Origin: RECG01 sp964444805
GTDB taxonomy: Bacteria; Bacillota_I; Bacilli_A; Acholeplasmatales; Acholeplasmataceae
DNA: 10,163 bases
Direction of reading: 5' to 3'
Assembly: GCA_964444805.1 (NCBI GenBank)
Contig: CAYUIK010000097.1
Span: forward strand, 1-10,163
The translations under genes were made by a program, and so were the position numbers. Position 1 is the stretch's first letter, and each line of letters starts with the position of its first letter. Of this stretch, positions 1-5,487 are shown piece after piece. The notes beneath the pieces are model-generated. The model was given only the letters and a program-made list of their open reading frames with translations, was not told where the DNA came from and did no database searches.

Positions 1-302
1 ACGCTTCCGTTACGACAAGCGGAAACTATGAGCAGTTCGCCGTCTACGATGGGTTACGTTACCATCACATCATATCACCAAAGACGAAACGACCCGAACA
101 CTATTATCACACCGTGACGTTGATCGGCCCCGATGCCGGGTGGCTCGACGCCTTATCGACTGGCTTGTTCTCGATGCCGCCGGAGTTGTTCGATGATTGG
201 ATGGATGAGCACGCCGATGAATTCGCGATTGAAGCGATTCGTTTCGACTACGACGAATCGATCATGACCGATTATCTTGAGAATATAGAATTCCAGGAGT
301 AA
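1..302 (+). CDS. apbE: FAD:protein FMN transferase (ApbE family), C-terminal part, cut by window edge
   Basis: The reading frame is open from position 3 to the TAA at 300-302, giving about 99 residues with no start in the window. It matches the C-terminal half of ApbE: a SGNYEQF segment, then HHIISPKTKRP where the family usually has H-I-I-D-P-x-T-G, then TLIGPDAGWLDALSTGLF, which carries the Asp and Thr of the conserved Mg2+ site. Family members transfer FMN from FAD onto Thr or Ser of extracytosolic proteins such as FMN-binding domain proteins and Rnf/Nqr subunits. The HIIDPxTG segment is unusual here (Asp to Ser, Gly to Lys); the metal-binding DALST core looks intact. The next gene starts 9 bp downstream, so the two are probably co-transcribed. 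Family assignment is firm; the substrate cannot be seen from this fragment. Confidence 0.88.
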   Translation, partial: ASVTTSGNYEQFAVYDGLRYHHIISPKTKRPEHYYHTVTLIGPDAGWLDALSTGLFSMPPELFDDWMDEHADEFAIEAIRFDYDESIMTDYLENIEFQE

Positions 303-311
303 GAAACACCA

Positions 312-788
312 ATGGACATTAGAAACAAAACACAAAAAAAACGTGATCTCATCATGATCGTCGCGCTCTTTGTCATCTTAGGAGGTTTTTTTTGGTACTA
401 TCAAACCAATGCGTATAGCGGGGAAGCATCACGTGCCTACATCTTTTACGGAAATTCGACCGAACCGATTGTAACCGTTGATTTCGTACAAAAACAAATC
501 ACCCGACACGACGATCAGAACGTACCGAGTGACTATGAACAGGGGTATCCGTTCATCGATGAAGATGAGAAGACGATTACGTTGCTCGGAGATTTCGCGA
601 AAGACGGCGTTCGCCAGGAAGTCGTCATTCGTTACGATTTCGACAAAAACACAGTACAGGTAATCGAAGAAACGAGCCCCAACAACATATGCAGCAAAGA
701 AGGAGAATCGAGCGGGTGGCCTTTAATCTGTTTACCGAACCGAATACGCATCGAGTTCGAGCAATCGGATGAAGACTTCATCGTTTGA
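312..788 (+). CDS. Membrane-anchored NusG domain II protein
   Basis: This 158-residue protein has a basic N-terminus followed by one hydrophobic segment at about residues 13-30, so it is probably an uncleaved signal anchor with the rest outside the membrane. The C-terminal part (about 40-150) resembles the NusG_II domain: a EVVIRYDF strand, then a SPNNIC...ICLPNRIRIEF block with two cysteines (C127, C140). Despite the name, such proteins are not transcription factors; the domain is shared with one insert of NusG. They are often encoded beside apbE and Gx-family genes in anaerobic Gram-positives, which suggests a role in extracytosolic redox chemistry, but no reaction is established. The start is supported by AGGAG at 295-299, 12 bp upstream. 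The gene follows apbE by 9 bp, and its stop is 10 bp before the preferred start of the next gene. Confidence 0.8.
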   Translation: MDIRNKTQKKRDLIMIVALFVILGGFFWYYQTNAYSGEASRAYIFYGNSTEPIVTVDFVQKQITRHDDQNVPSDYEQGYPFIDEDEKTITLLGDFAKDGVRQEVVIRYDFDKNTVQVIEETSPNNICSKEGESSGWPLICLPNRIRIEFEQSDEDFIV

Positions 789-798
789 TGGACTTATT

Positions 799-1308
799 AT
801 GAAAAAAAACATGAAGATGGCGCTTCTCGCTAATTTTCTGGCGATTGCGATCGTCTTGAACATCATCGAATCTTTCGTGCCGATTATACCCGTGCCTGGA
901 GCCAAGCTTGGTTTCGCGAATGTCGTCACGCTGATCATACTGTACGGCTATTCCTTCAAGGATAGTTTTCTCGTATCCATGTCGCGTGTTTTTCTCGTAT
1001 CCATATTACTCGCACGTTTTCTCGCCCCGACGTTCTATATGAGCTTAAGTGGTGCAATCCTGTCAATCATGGTCATGGGGATGTTCAAGAAACTTAACTT
1101 TTTCAGCATCCTCGGTGTCAGTGTCATCGGATCCTTTTTCCATGCAATCGGGCAAATCATTGCCGGTGTATTCGTAATCGGTAGCACGGCCGTACTCGCG
1201 TATTTACCGATCATGCTCTTTTTAAGTATTCCTGCCGGTGCACTTACGGGTATCATCGCACAACGCTTTCTTTCCGTTTGGCAGACCTGGAATCGACAAA
1301 TCGGCTGA
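799..1308 (+). CDS. Gx transporter family / heptaprenyl diphosphate synthase component I-like membrane protein
   Basis: The 169-residue product is almost wholly hydrophobic, with about five or six membrane segments. It carries the signature VPGAKLGFANVVTL near residue 32 and a SFFHAIGQI segment later, both typical of the Gx family (also annotated as heptaprenyl diphosphate synthase component I, and related to ECF S-components). The biochemical role is not settled: the old name implies quinone side-chain synthesis, while the fold implies transport of a small molecule. An upstream in-frame ATG at 769 would overlap the NusG_II gene by 20 bp. I prefer 799 because it starts a MKKN sequence just before the first helix and lies 10 bp after the previous stop; neither start has a strong Shine-Dalgarno site, and 811 is a third possibility. 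It is the last gene of the apbE-NusG_II-Gx set. Confidence 0.8.
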   Translation: MKKNMKMALLANFLAIAIVLNIIESFVPIIPVPGAKLGFANVVTLIILYGYSFKDSFLVSMSRVFLVSILLARFLAPTFYMSLSGAILSIMVMGMFKKLNFFSILGVSVIGSFFHAIGQIIAGVFVIGSTAVLAYLPIMLFLSIPAGALTGIIAQRFLSVWQTWNRQIG

Positions 1309-1335
1309 AGCACAAACGAATATGAGCGATTACGC

Positions 1336-1364
1336 TTGATAATTGATTGTGGGAGTGTTATAAT
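1336..1364 (+). promoter_or_regulatory. Sigma-A-type promoter for rpmE, extended -10
   Basis: TTGATA at 1336-1341 is followed after 17 bp by a perfect TATAAT at 1359-1364, with TGT directly before it (1356-1358) forming an extended -10. Transcription should start near 1371, giving a leader of about 48 nt before rpmE. The rest of the 110-bp gap from 1309 shows no gene and no terminator for the upstream operon. Confidence 0.85.
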
Positions 1365-1380
1365 AACTTCGCAAAACTTA

Positions 1381-1400
1381 CTATGGCGAATCAGCCATGG
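1381..1400 (+). promoter_or_regulatory. Leader hairpin just upstream of the rpmE ribosome binding site
   Basis: CTATGGC (1381-1387) pairs with GCCATGG (1394-1400) around a 6-nt loop; one pair is a T-G wobble. The hairpin ends 3 nt before the AAGGAG Shine-Dalgarno core (1404-1409) in a leader of only about 48 nt. Many ribosomal protein genes are autoregulated through such leaders, and this could be an L31 site. The pairing is seen directly; the regulatory role is inferred. Confidence 0.45.
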
Positions 1401-1418
1401 CGGAAGGAGATAACAATC

Positions 1419-1643
1419 ATGAAAGCGGGAATTCATCCCAAGTACCACGTTGTCAAAGTCAAGTGTTCAACGTGTGGAGCCGAGTTCGAAGTTGGAACGA
1501 CTTCGGAAAACATCCGAGTCGACACATGCTCGAACTGCCACCCATTCTACACCGGTACGCAAACTTTCGTACAGGCTGCTGGACGCGTTGAAAAGTTCAA
1601 CAGACGTTATGGCTTGAACGAAGATCAGAAAGAAAGCAAATAA
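1419..1643 (+). CDS. rpmE: Large ribosomal subunit protein bL31, zinc-binding type
   Basis: This 74-residue protein starts MKAGIHPKYH and contains the bL31 signature CSNCHPFYTGTQ and a GRVEKFNRRYG tail. Four cysteines at residues 16, 19, 37 and 40 form the zinc site, so this is the C+ form, not the cysteine-free paralogue induced under zinc limitation. bL31 sits on the large subunit near the intersubunit bridge to the small-subunit head. The frame is open further upstream to 1347, but that would begin inside the promoter; the ATG at 1419 has a strong Shine-Dalgarno site, AAGGAG at 1404-1409, 9 bp upstream, and matches the conserved N-terminus. The gene has its own promoter and is followed at once by a hairpin terminator. 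The neighbour tdk is the usual one in Bacillota. Confidence 0.97.
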   Translation: MKAGIHPKYHVVKVKCSTCGAEFEVGTTSENIRVDTCSNCHPFYTGTQTFVQAAGRVEKFNRRYGLNEDQKESK

Positions 1644-1666
1644 CGTGATGCCATATCACGTTTTTT
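1642..1666 (+). terminator. Intrinsic terminator after rpmE
   Basis: Beginning in the rpmE stop codon, ACGTGAT (1643-1649) pairs perfectly with ATCACGT (1655-1661) around a 5-nt loop, and T1661-T1666 follow; A1642 and T1662 can extend the stem. The tdk start is only 18 nt further on, so read-through of this structure probably supplies tdk. Confidence 0.85.
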
Positions 1667-1684
1667 CTTGGCAGGGGGTCTCAC

Positions 1685-2272
1685 ATGTATCATACCTATA
1701 AGAACGGGATCATCGAAGTCGTCTGCGGACCGATGTTCGCCGGCAAGACCGAAGAACTCATCAGACGAATCAAGCGGCTCGAATACGCGAAACAGAACGT
1801 CCTGGTTTTCAAGCCCAAAGTCGATACGCGCTATCGTGCCAACGATGAAATCGTTTCACACAACCGAAACAAGAAGTCCTCGATCACGATCGGGCAGAGC
1901 AGTGAAATCCTCGAATACGTCAAGGATGATACGGATGCGGTCGTCATCGATGAAGCACAATTTTTCGACGATGGGATCGCTGCGATTGCCGATCGACTCG
2001 CCGATCAGGGGATACGCGTCATCGTAGGCGGACTCGACCGCGATTTTAGAGGTGAACCTTTTGGTCCGATGCCAGCACTGCTCGCACAAGCCGAATTCGT
2101 CACCAAACTTACGGCTATCTGCGTCAAAAGCGGCATGCCCGCGACGAGAACCCAGCGCATCATCAATGGGAAACCCGCCCATTACAAGGACCCGACGATT
2201 CTCGTTGGCGCTGAAGAATCCTATGAGCCTCGTTCGAGGCACTATCATGAAGTCCCCGGAAAACCCCGGTAA
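1685..2272 (+). CDS. tdk: Thymidine kinase (type II), zinc site degenerate
   Basis: This 195-residue, full-length enzyme phosphorylates thymidine to dTMP with ATP in nucleoside salvage. The Walker A loop GPMFAGKT is at residues 15-22, the Walker B-like AVVIDEAQFF at 85-94 with the catalytic base E90, followed by GGLDRDFRGEPFG (115-127). The C-terminal lasso that binds thymidine is present (TRTQRIINGKPAHY, VGAEESYEPR). The structural zinc site is unusual: family members have two CxxC pairs, but here the positions read C146, S149, S184 and Y187, so three of four ligands are missing while the rest is well kept. AGGGGG at about 1672-1677 serves as the ribosome site. No separate promoter fits in the 18-bp gap after the rpmE terminator. 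The end overlaps tadA by 26 bp, suggesting translational coupling. prfA, the common next gene in Bacillota, is absent. Confidence 0.96.
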   Translation: MYHTYKNGIIEVVCGPMFAGKTEELIRRIKRLEYAKQNVLVFKPKVDTRYRANDEIVSHNRNKKSSITIGQSSEILEYVKDDTDAVVIDEAQFFDDGIAAIADRLADQGIRVIVGGLDRDFRGEPFGPMPALLAQAEFVTKLTAICVKSGMPATRTQRIINGKPAHYKDPTILVGAEESYEPRSRHYHEVPGKPR

Positions 2273-2717
2273 CCCCGCTTTCATGCGGGAAGCCCTCAAA
2301 GAAGCCGAAAAGGCCTATCGAAAGGGCGAAGTGCCCGTTGGAGCGGTCGTCGTTCGTGCGGGACGCATCATCGCGCGGGCCCACAACCTTCGTGAACACA
2401 AACAGTCCGTCCACGGTCACGCCGAGTTTCTCGCGCTGATGAAAGCGGCGAAAAAATGTGGAACATGGCGATTGGAAGATTGTGATGTTTATGTTACAAT
2501 GGAGCCGTGCCCGATGTGTGCCGGCGCGATGCTGCAAGCGCGCGTTCACGCACTCTTTTACGGGGCTAAGGATCCGAAGGCGGGCGTGATCAACAGTCTA
2601 TTCAACATGTTTGATTTACCATTCAATCACAAGCCGTACGTCGAGTCGGGACTTTTGGCCGAAGAGAGTTCGGCACTGCTCAAAGCATTCTTCAAAGAAC
2701 TCCGGAAAAACAAGTGA
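2247..2717 (+). CDS. tadA: tRNA-specific adenosine deaminase (A34 to inosine)
   Basis: This 156-residue enzyme deaminates A34 to inosine in the wobble position of tRNA-Arg(ACG). The zinc-dependent deaminase core is intact: HAE with H58 as zinc ligand and E60 as proton shuttle, and PCPMC with C88 and C91 as the other ligands. EVPVGAVVV (28-36) and N47 also match TadA, as do the GAKDPKAG and FNHKP segments. The ATG at 2247 is chosen because MREALKEAEKAY, which usually lies about a dozen residues in, begins at residue 13, and GAGG at 2236-2239 gives a 7-nt spacing; the ATG at 2283 is the alternative. It overlaps the end of tdk by 26 bp. The SRP RNA begins 1-3 nt after its stop, the usual Bacillota order, although dnaX and recR do not follow. 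Confidence 0.95.
   Translation: MKSPENPGNPAFMREALKEAEKAYRKGEVPVGAVVVRAGRIIARAHNLREHKQSVHGHAEFLALMKAAKKCGTWRLEDCDVYVTMEPCPMCAGAMLQARVHALFYGAKDPKAGVINSLFNMFDLPFNHKPYVESGLLAEESSALLKAFFKELRKNK
2472..2500 (+). promoter_or_regulatory. Possible promoter inside tadA for the SRP RNA
   Basis: TTGGAA (2472-2477), a 17-bp spacer and TACAAT (2495-2500) preceded by TGT (2492-2494) resemble the extended -10 promoters elsewhere in this window. Initiation near 2507 would lie about 210 nt before ffs, so the RNA would need 5' processing. The -35 is only a 4/6 match and the codons also encode conserved TadA residues, so it may be chance. Confidence 0.3.
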
Positions 2718-2718
2718 T

Positions 2719-2826
2719 GGCCCCTTCGAGCATCATCATTCAATAGTAGGGTGTGAACCTGGTCAGGTCTTAACCGAAGCAGCCATAAGCACTTCTATTA
2801 TGTGGATGATGATGCTCGAAGGGGTT
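2719..2826 (+). ncRNA. ffs: Signal recognition particle RNA (small bacterial type, 4.5S-like)
   Basis: This RNA of about 105 nt folds into one long hairpin. The base is a perfect 19-bp helix, 2721-2739 with 2806-2824, and an inner helix pairs AATAG (2742-2746) with CTATT (2795-2799). The tip holds the conserved Ffh-binding core, TCAGGTC at 2763-2769 and GAAGCAGCC at 2776-2784. It binds Ffh and, with FtsY, directs nascent membrane proteins to the translocase. The tip is unusual: where most bacteria have GGAA closed by C-G, this RNA has TTAACC between C2769 and G2776. The short type lacks the Alu domain of the Bacillus 6S-like scRNA. The GC-rich stem runs into TTTT at 2825-2828, which may stop transcription. 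Exact ends are inferred from the helix. No promoter lies directly upstream. Confidence 0.93.
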
Positions 2827-2839
2827 TTATCGAAGTTGA

Positions 2840-2868
2840 CTGACAGACACGATTTTACGTGTTATAAT
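2840..2868 (+). promoter_or_regulatory. Sigma-A-type promoter, extended -10, heading the tkt-parB operon
   Basis: CTGACA (2840-2845), 17 bp, then TATAAT (2863-2868) with TGT (2860-2862) directly before it. The predicted start near 2875 leaves a leader of only about 15 nt ahead of the ATG at 2890. TTGACT at 2836-2841 would need a 21-bp spacer and is less likely. No other strong promoter is visible before 9871, so this one may drive all genes to 9812. Confidence 0.85.
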
Positions 2869-2889
2869 ATGAATATTGGAGGCGAACAT

Positions 2890-3543
2890 ATGAAACTCAA
2901 CACGAAAGTGTACAAGCACTTGGCGGACAAGGAGCCGTTTGAAACACAGGAAATCAATGGAAAAAGGGTGGATTTCCACTACATGAACGATACGCCCTTT
3001 TTATTCCAGTACGGATCGAAAGGACGGTTTGCCATTTGGGCATCCAATGGTACGGACTACAAGGTTTTGATCGAAAAATCGTATCATGACGTCATGAAGG
3101 ACTTCTATCAGAAGGACGTGAATGCGATCTGGCTCGATTTTCTCGAGAAGATCAGTGTCATCAACCGTAAGATCAATCTCATGTTCATCATCCCTACACT
3201 GCTGATCTACCTTTTAATCGCGTTTCTCGCATCACAGTATTTCCAGGACAACTTACTCGTCGTCCTCCTGATCTTGCTGGGTGTCATCATCGTGACCAAC
3301 ATGGTTCAGAATCGGATCATCGGTAATCGCGTTAGGGCGCAGAACAAGGAAGCTCAAGATGCGATTCGGGCATACATCGGACAGGAAAATTTTGAAAAGT
3401 TGATCAGCGCTCAGGAAGAGCACTATCGTACATACTTCAAGTTCGATGAAGACGAGGGAGTTATCGAAGAAGCTCAGGATATGATTACACCTGAAAAAGA
3501 TGAACCAGAAGAGGATGATCAACATGGACCGAAAAGCAATTGA
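2890..3543 (+). CDS. Uncharacterised two-helix membrane protein
   Basis: I do not recognise this 217-residue protein. Residues 1-94 are soluble and mixed in charge, then two hydrophobic helices (about 97-115 and 121-139) are joined by a short polar turn (SQYFQDN). Positively charged residues lie on the outer side of both helices (RK at 93-94; R142, R147, R149), so the positive-inside rule places both ends in the cytoplasm as a hairpin anchor. The C-terminal tail from about 185 is strongly acidic and likely disordered. There are no cysteines, no signal peptide and no visible catalytic motif. The ATG at 2890 is fixed by GGAGG at 2878-2882 and by the promoter just upstream; the open frame further 5' runs through ffs and is not coding. 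It overlaps tkt by 20 bp and heads the operon that holds mnmG, rsmG, parA and parB. Confidence 0.85.
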   Translation: MKLNTKVYKHLADKEPFETQEINGKRVDFHYMNDTPFLFQYGSKGRFAIWASNGTDYKVLIEKSYHDVMKDFYQKDVNAIWLDFLEKISVINRKINLMFIIPTLLIYLLIAFLASQYFQDNLLVVLLILLGVIIVTNMVQNRIIGNRVRAQNKEAQDAIRAYIGQENFEKLISAQEEHYRTYFKFDEDEGVIEEAQDMITPEKDEPEEDDQHGPKSN

Positions 3544-5473
3544 TACCATACGTTTCTTAGGTGTTGATGCCGTTAACGAAGCCAACAGTGGGCATCCAGG
3601 CATCGTTTTAGGGGCAGCACCGATCGTGCACGTGCTCTATACGCGCCATCTAAGAATCGATGTCAAGGATCCGACATGGATCAATCGTGACCGATTCATT
3701 CTATCCGCCGGACATGGCTCGATGTTGCTTTATGCCGCGAATCATCTTGCCGGATATGATATCTCGATCGATGACATCAAACGGTTTAGACAAATCGGAA
3801 ATACTCCGGGGCATCCCGAGTACGGACATACCGAAGGTGTCGAAACGACGAGTGGCCCTTTGGGCCAGGGCATATCGAATGCCGTTGGCATGGCGATTGC
3901 CGAAGCACACCTTTCAGCTCGTTTCAACCGGGATGATGCCAAGATCATCGATCATGACACCTATGTGCTATGTGGTGATGGCGACCTTCAGGAAGGTGTC
4001 GCAATGGAGGCGATGAGTCTTGCCGGCCATCTCGGATTAAGTCGTCTGATCGTTTTTCACGATTCGAACGACATTCAACTCGACGGTAAGGTTTCCAACG
4101 CTTATAGCGACGATCAGAAAACGAAGTTCGAAGCGATGGGCTGGCACTACTTGATCGTCAATGACGGTAATGACATCAATGCCATTGACCAGGCGATTCG
4201 AACAGCGAAGGCAGAAGAAAAACGGCCTTCGTTCATCGAAGTGAAGACGACGATTGGTTATGGAACGAAACTTGCTGGAACCAGTAAAGTTCATGGTGCA
4301 CCGATCGGCTTGGATGAAGCCACAAATCTCAGAAAAGAACTCGATTGGCCTTATGGTCTGTTCGAGGTTCCAAAAGACGTCTATACCTACTATGAGGAAC
4401 ACGTTCGAAATCGTGGTTTGAAGGTGCGCCAAGCATGGAATGATGAACGTGACCGCTATCGTTCAAGTCACGCCGAGGATGCTGAACTCTTCGATGCGTT
4501 CACCAGCAATGAGGCAACCCTTGATACGTCCAAATACGTTGACTTGACAACGCCTGAAAAGGAAGCGACTCGTAGCGTTAGCGGCAAGATCATTCAGCGA
4601 TTATCCGAACAGTACTTGAATGTTATTGGCGGATCCGCCGATCTTACGGCATCCACGAAAGCCAAAGGTGCCGATGGCGATTTTTCTTCCAGCAATCGAC
4701 TTGGCCGAAACATCAATTTCGGTGTTCGTGAACACGCCATGGGTGCCATCACCAACGGTATGGTCCTGCATGGTTCTCTCAAAGTCTTTGCCGGAGCATT
4801 TTTCGTTTTCAGTGACTACATGAAGCCGTCTATACGATTGGCAGCACTCATGAACATACCGTCAATCTTCGTATTCACGCACGATTCTGTCGCTGTCGGT
4901 GAAGACGGTCCGACCCATCAGCCCGTCGAACAACTCGTTGGATTGCGGGCAATCCCCAATCTCAATCTCATTCGACCCGCCGATGCGACCGAGACCATTG
5001 CAGCCTGGAAGGTAGCCATCGAATCGAAATCAGCGCCAACAGCGCTTGTCCTGACCAGACAAAACGTGACAAATCTCGCAGAGACAACAGCCGAAGGTGC
5101 TCTTCGGGGCGCTTACATCCTTTCACCTGAAAACAAACGACTGGATGGAATATTGTTGGCGGCCGGATCGGAAGTCGAGCTCGCTCGCGAGGTAAAAAAA
5201 CGTCTCATGGAGCACGATCTCGATATTCGGGTCGTCAGTATGCCTTCTCACGCGCTCTTCGAACAACAAGATGAAACATACAAGAAGTCCGTCTTGCCGG
5301 ATCGTGATCGCACGCTCGCCATCGAACTCGGCAGTTCGATGTCCTGGTACAAGTACGCTGGGCATGTCTATGGACTCGATCGTTTTGGTGTCAGTGCACC
5401 GATGAAAGATGTTCTCGAAAATCTTTCCTTTGATTCGGAACGGATTGCTGCGATATTTCTCAAATCAAGATAA
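3524..5473 (+). CDS. tkt: Transketolase
   Basis: This 649-residue enzyme is of normal length. It moves two-carbon ketol units between sugar phosphates in the non-oxidative pentose phosphate pathway using thiamine diphosphate and a divalent metal. The N-terminal domain has SGHPG with H24, and the ThDP/metal motif GDGDLQEG (151-158) ending at N182 in DSNDIQLDG. The middle domain has GGSADLTAS, FGVREHAMGA with the catalytic E403, then FTHDSVAVGEDGPTHQPVEQ, which contacts cofactor and substrate, and RPADATET. The ATG at 3524 is preferred over the one at 3500: it has AGAGG at 3510-3514 9 bp upstream and gives the usual short MDRKAIDTIRFLG start. It overlaps the membrane protein gene by 20 bp and precedes mnmG by 14 bp. 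In many Bacillota mnmE occupies this slot. Confidence 0.97.
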   Translation: MDRKAIDTIRFLGVDAVNEANSGHPGIVLGAAPIVHVLYTRHLRIDVKDPTWINRDRFILSAGHGSMLLYAANHLAGYDISIDDIKRFRQIGNTPGHPEYGHTEGVETTSGPLGQGISNAVGMAIAEAHLSARFNRDDAKIIDHDTYVLCGDGDLQEGVAMEAMSLAGHLGLSRLIVFHDSNDIQLDGKVSNAYSDDQKTKFEAMGWHYLIVNDGNDINAIDQAIRTAKAEEKRPSFIEVKTTIGYGTKLAGTSKVHGAPIGLDEATNLRKELDWPYGLFEVPKDVYTYYEEHVRNRGLKVRQAWNDERDRYRSSHAEDAELFDAFTSNEATLDTSKYVDLTTPEKEATRSVSGKIIQRLSEQYLNVIGGSADLTASTKAKGADGDFSSSNRLGRNINFGVREHAMGAITNGMVLHGSLKVFAGAFFVFSDYMKPSIRLAALMNIPSIFVFTHDSVAVGEDGPTHQPVEQLVGLRAIPNLNLIRPADATETIAAWKVAIESKSAPTALVLTRQNVTNLAETTAEGALRGAYILSPENKRLDGILLAAGSEVELAREVKKRLMEHDLDIRVVSMPSHALFEQQDETYKKSVLPDRDRTLAIELGSSMSWYKYAGHVYGLDRFGVSAPMKDVLENLSFDSERIAAIFLKSR

Positions 5474-5487
5474 CGAAGTGATGGAAC

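Noticed and set aside
380..393. AGGAGG followed by eight T inside the NusG_II gene as a programmed frameshift or internal start
   Set aside because: The Shine-Dalgarno core directly abuts the T run instead of lying about 10 nt upstream, the frame is intact on both sides, and the region simply encodes the GGFF part of the membrane helix.
1347..1418. N-terminal extension of rpmE
   Set aside because: It would begin inside the promoter and before the transcription start, and adds residues that bL31 does not have.
2611..2889. Upstream extension of the membrane protein gene through the SRP RNA
   Set aside because: The frame is open only by chance across ffs and the promoter; the ATG at 2890 has a strong ribosome site.
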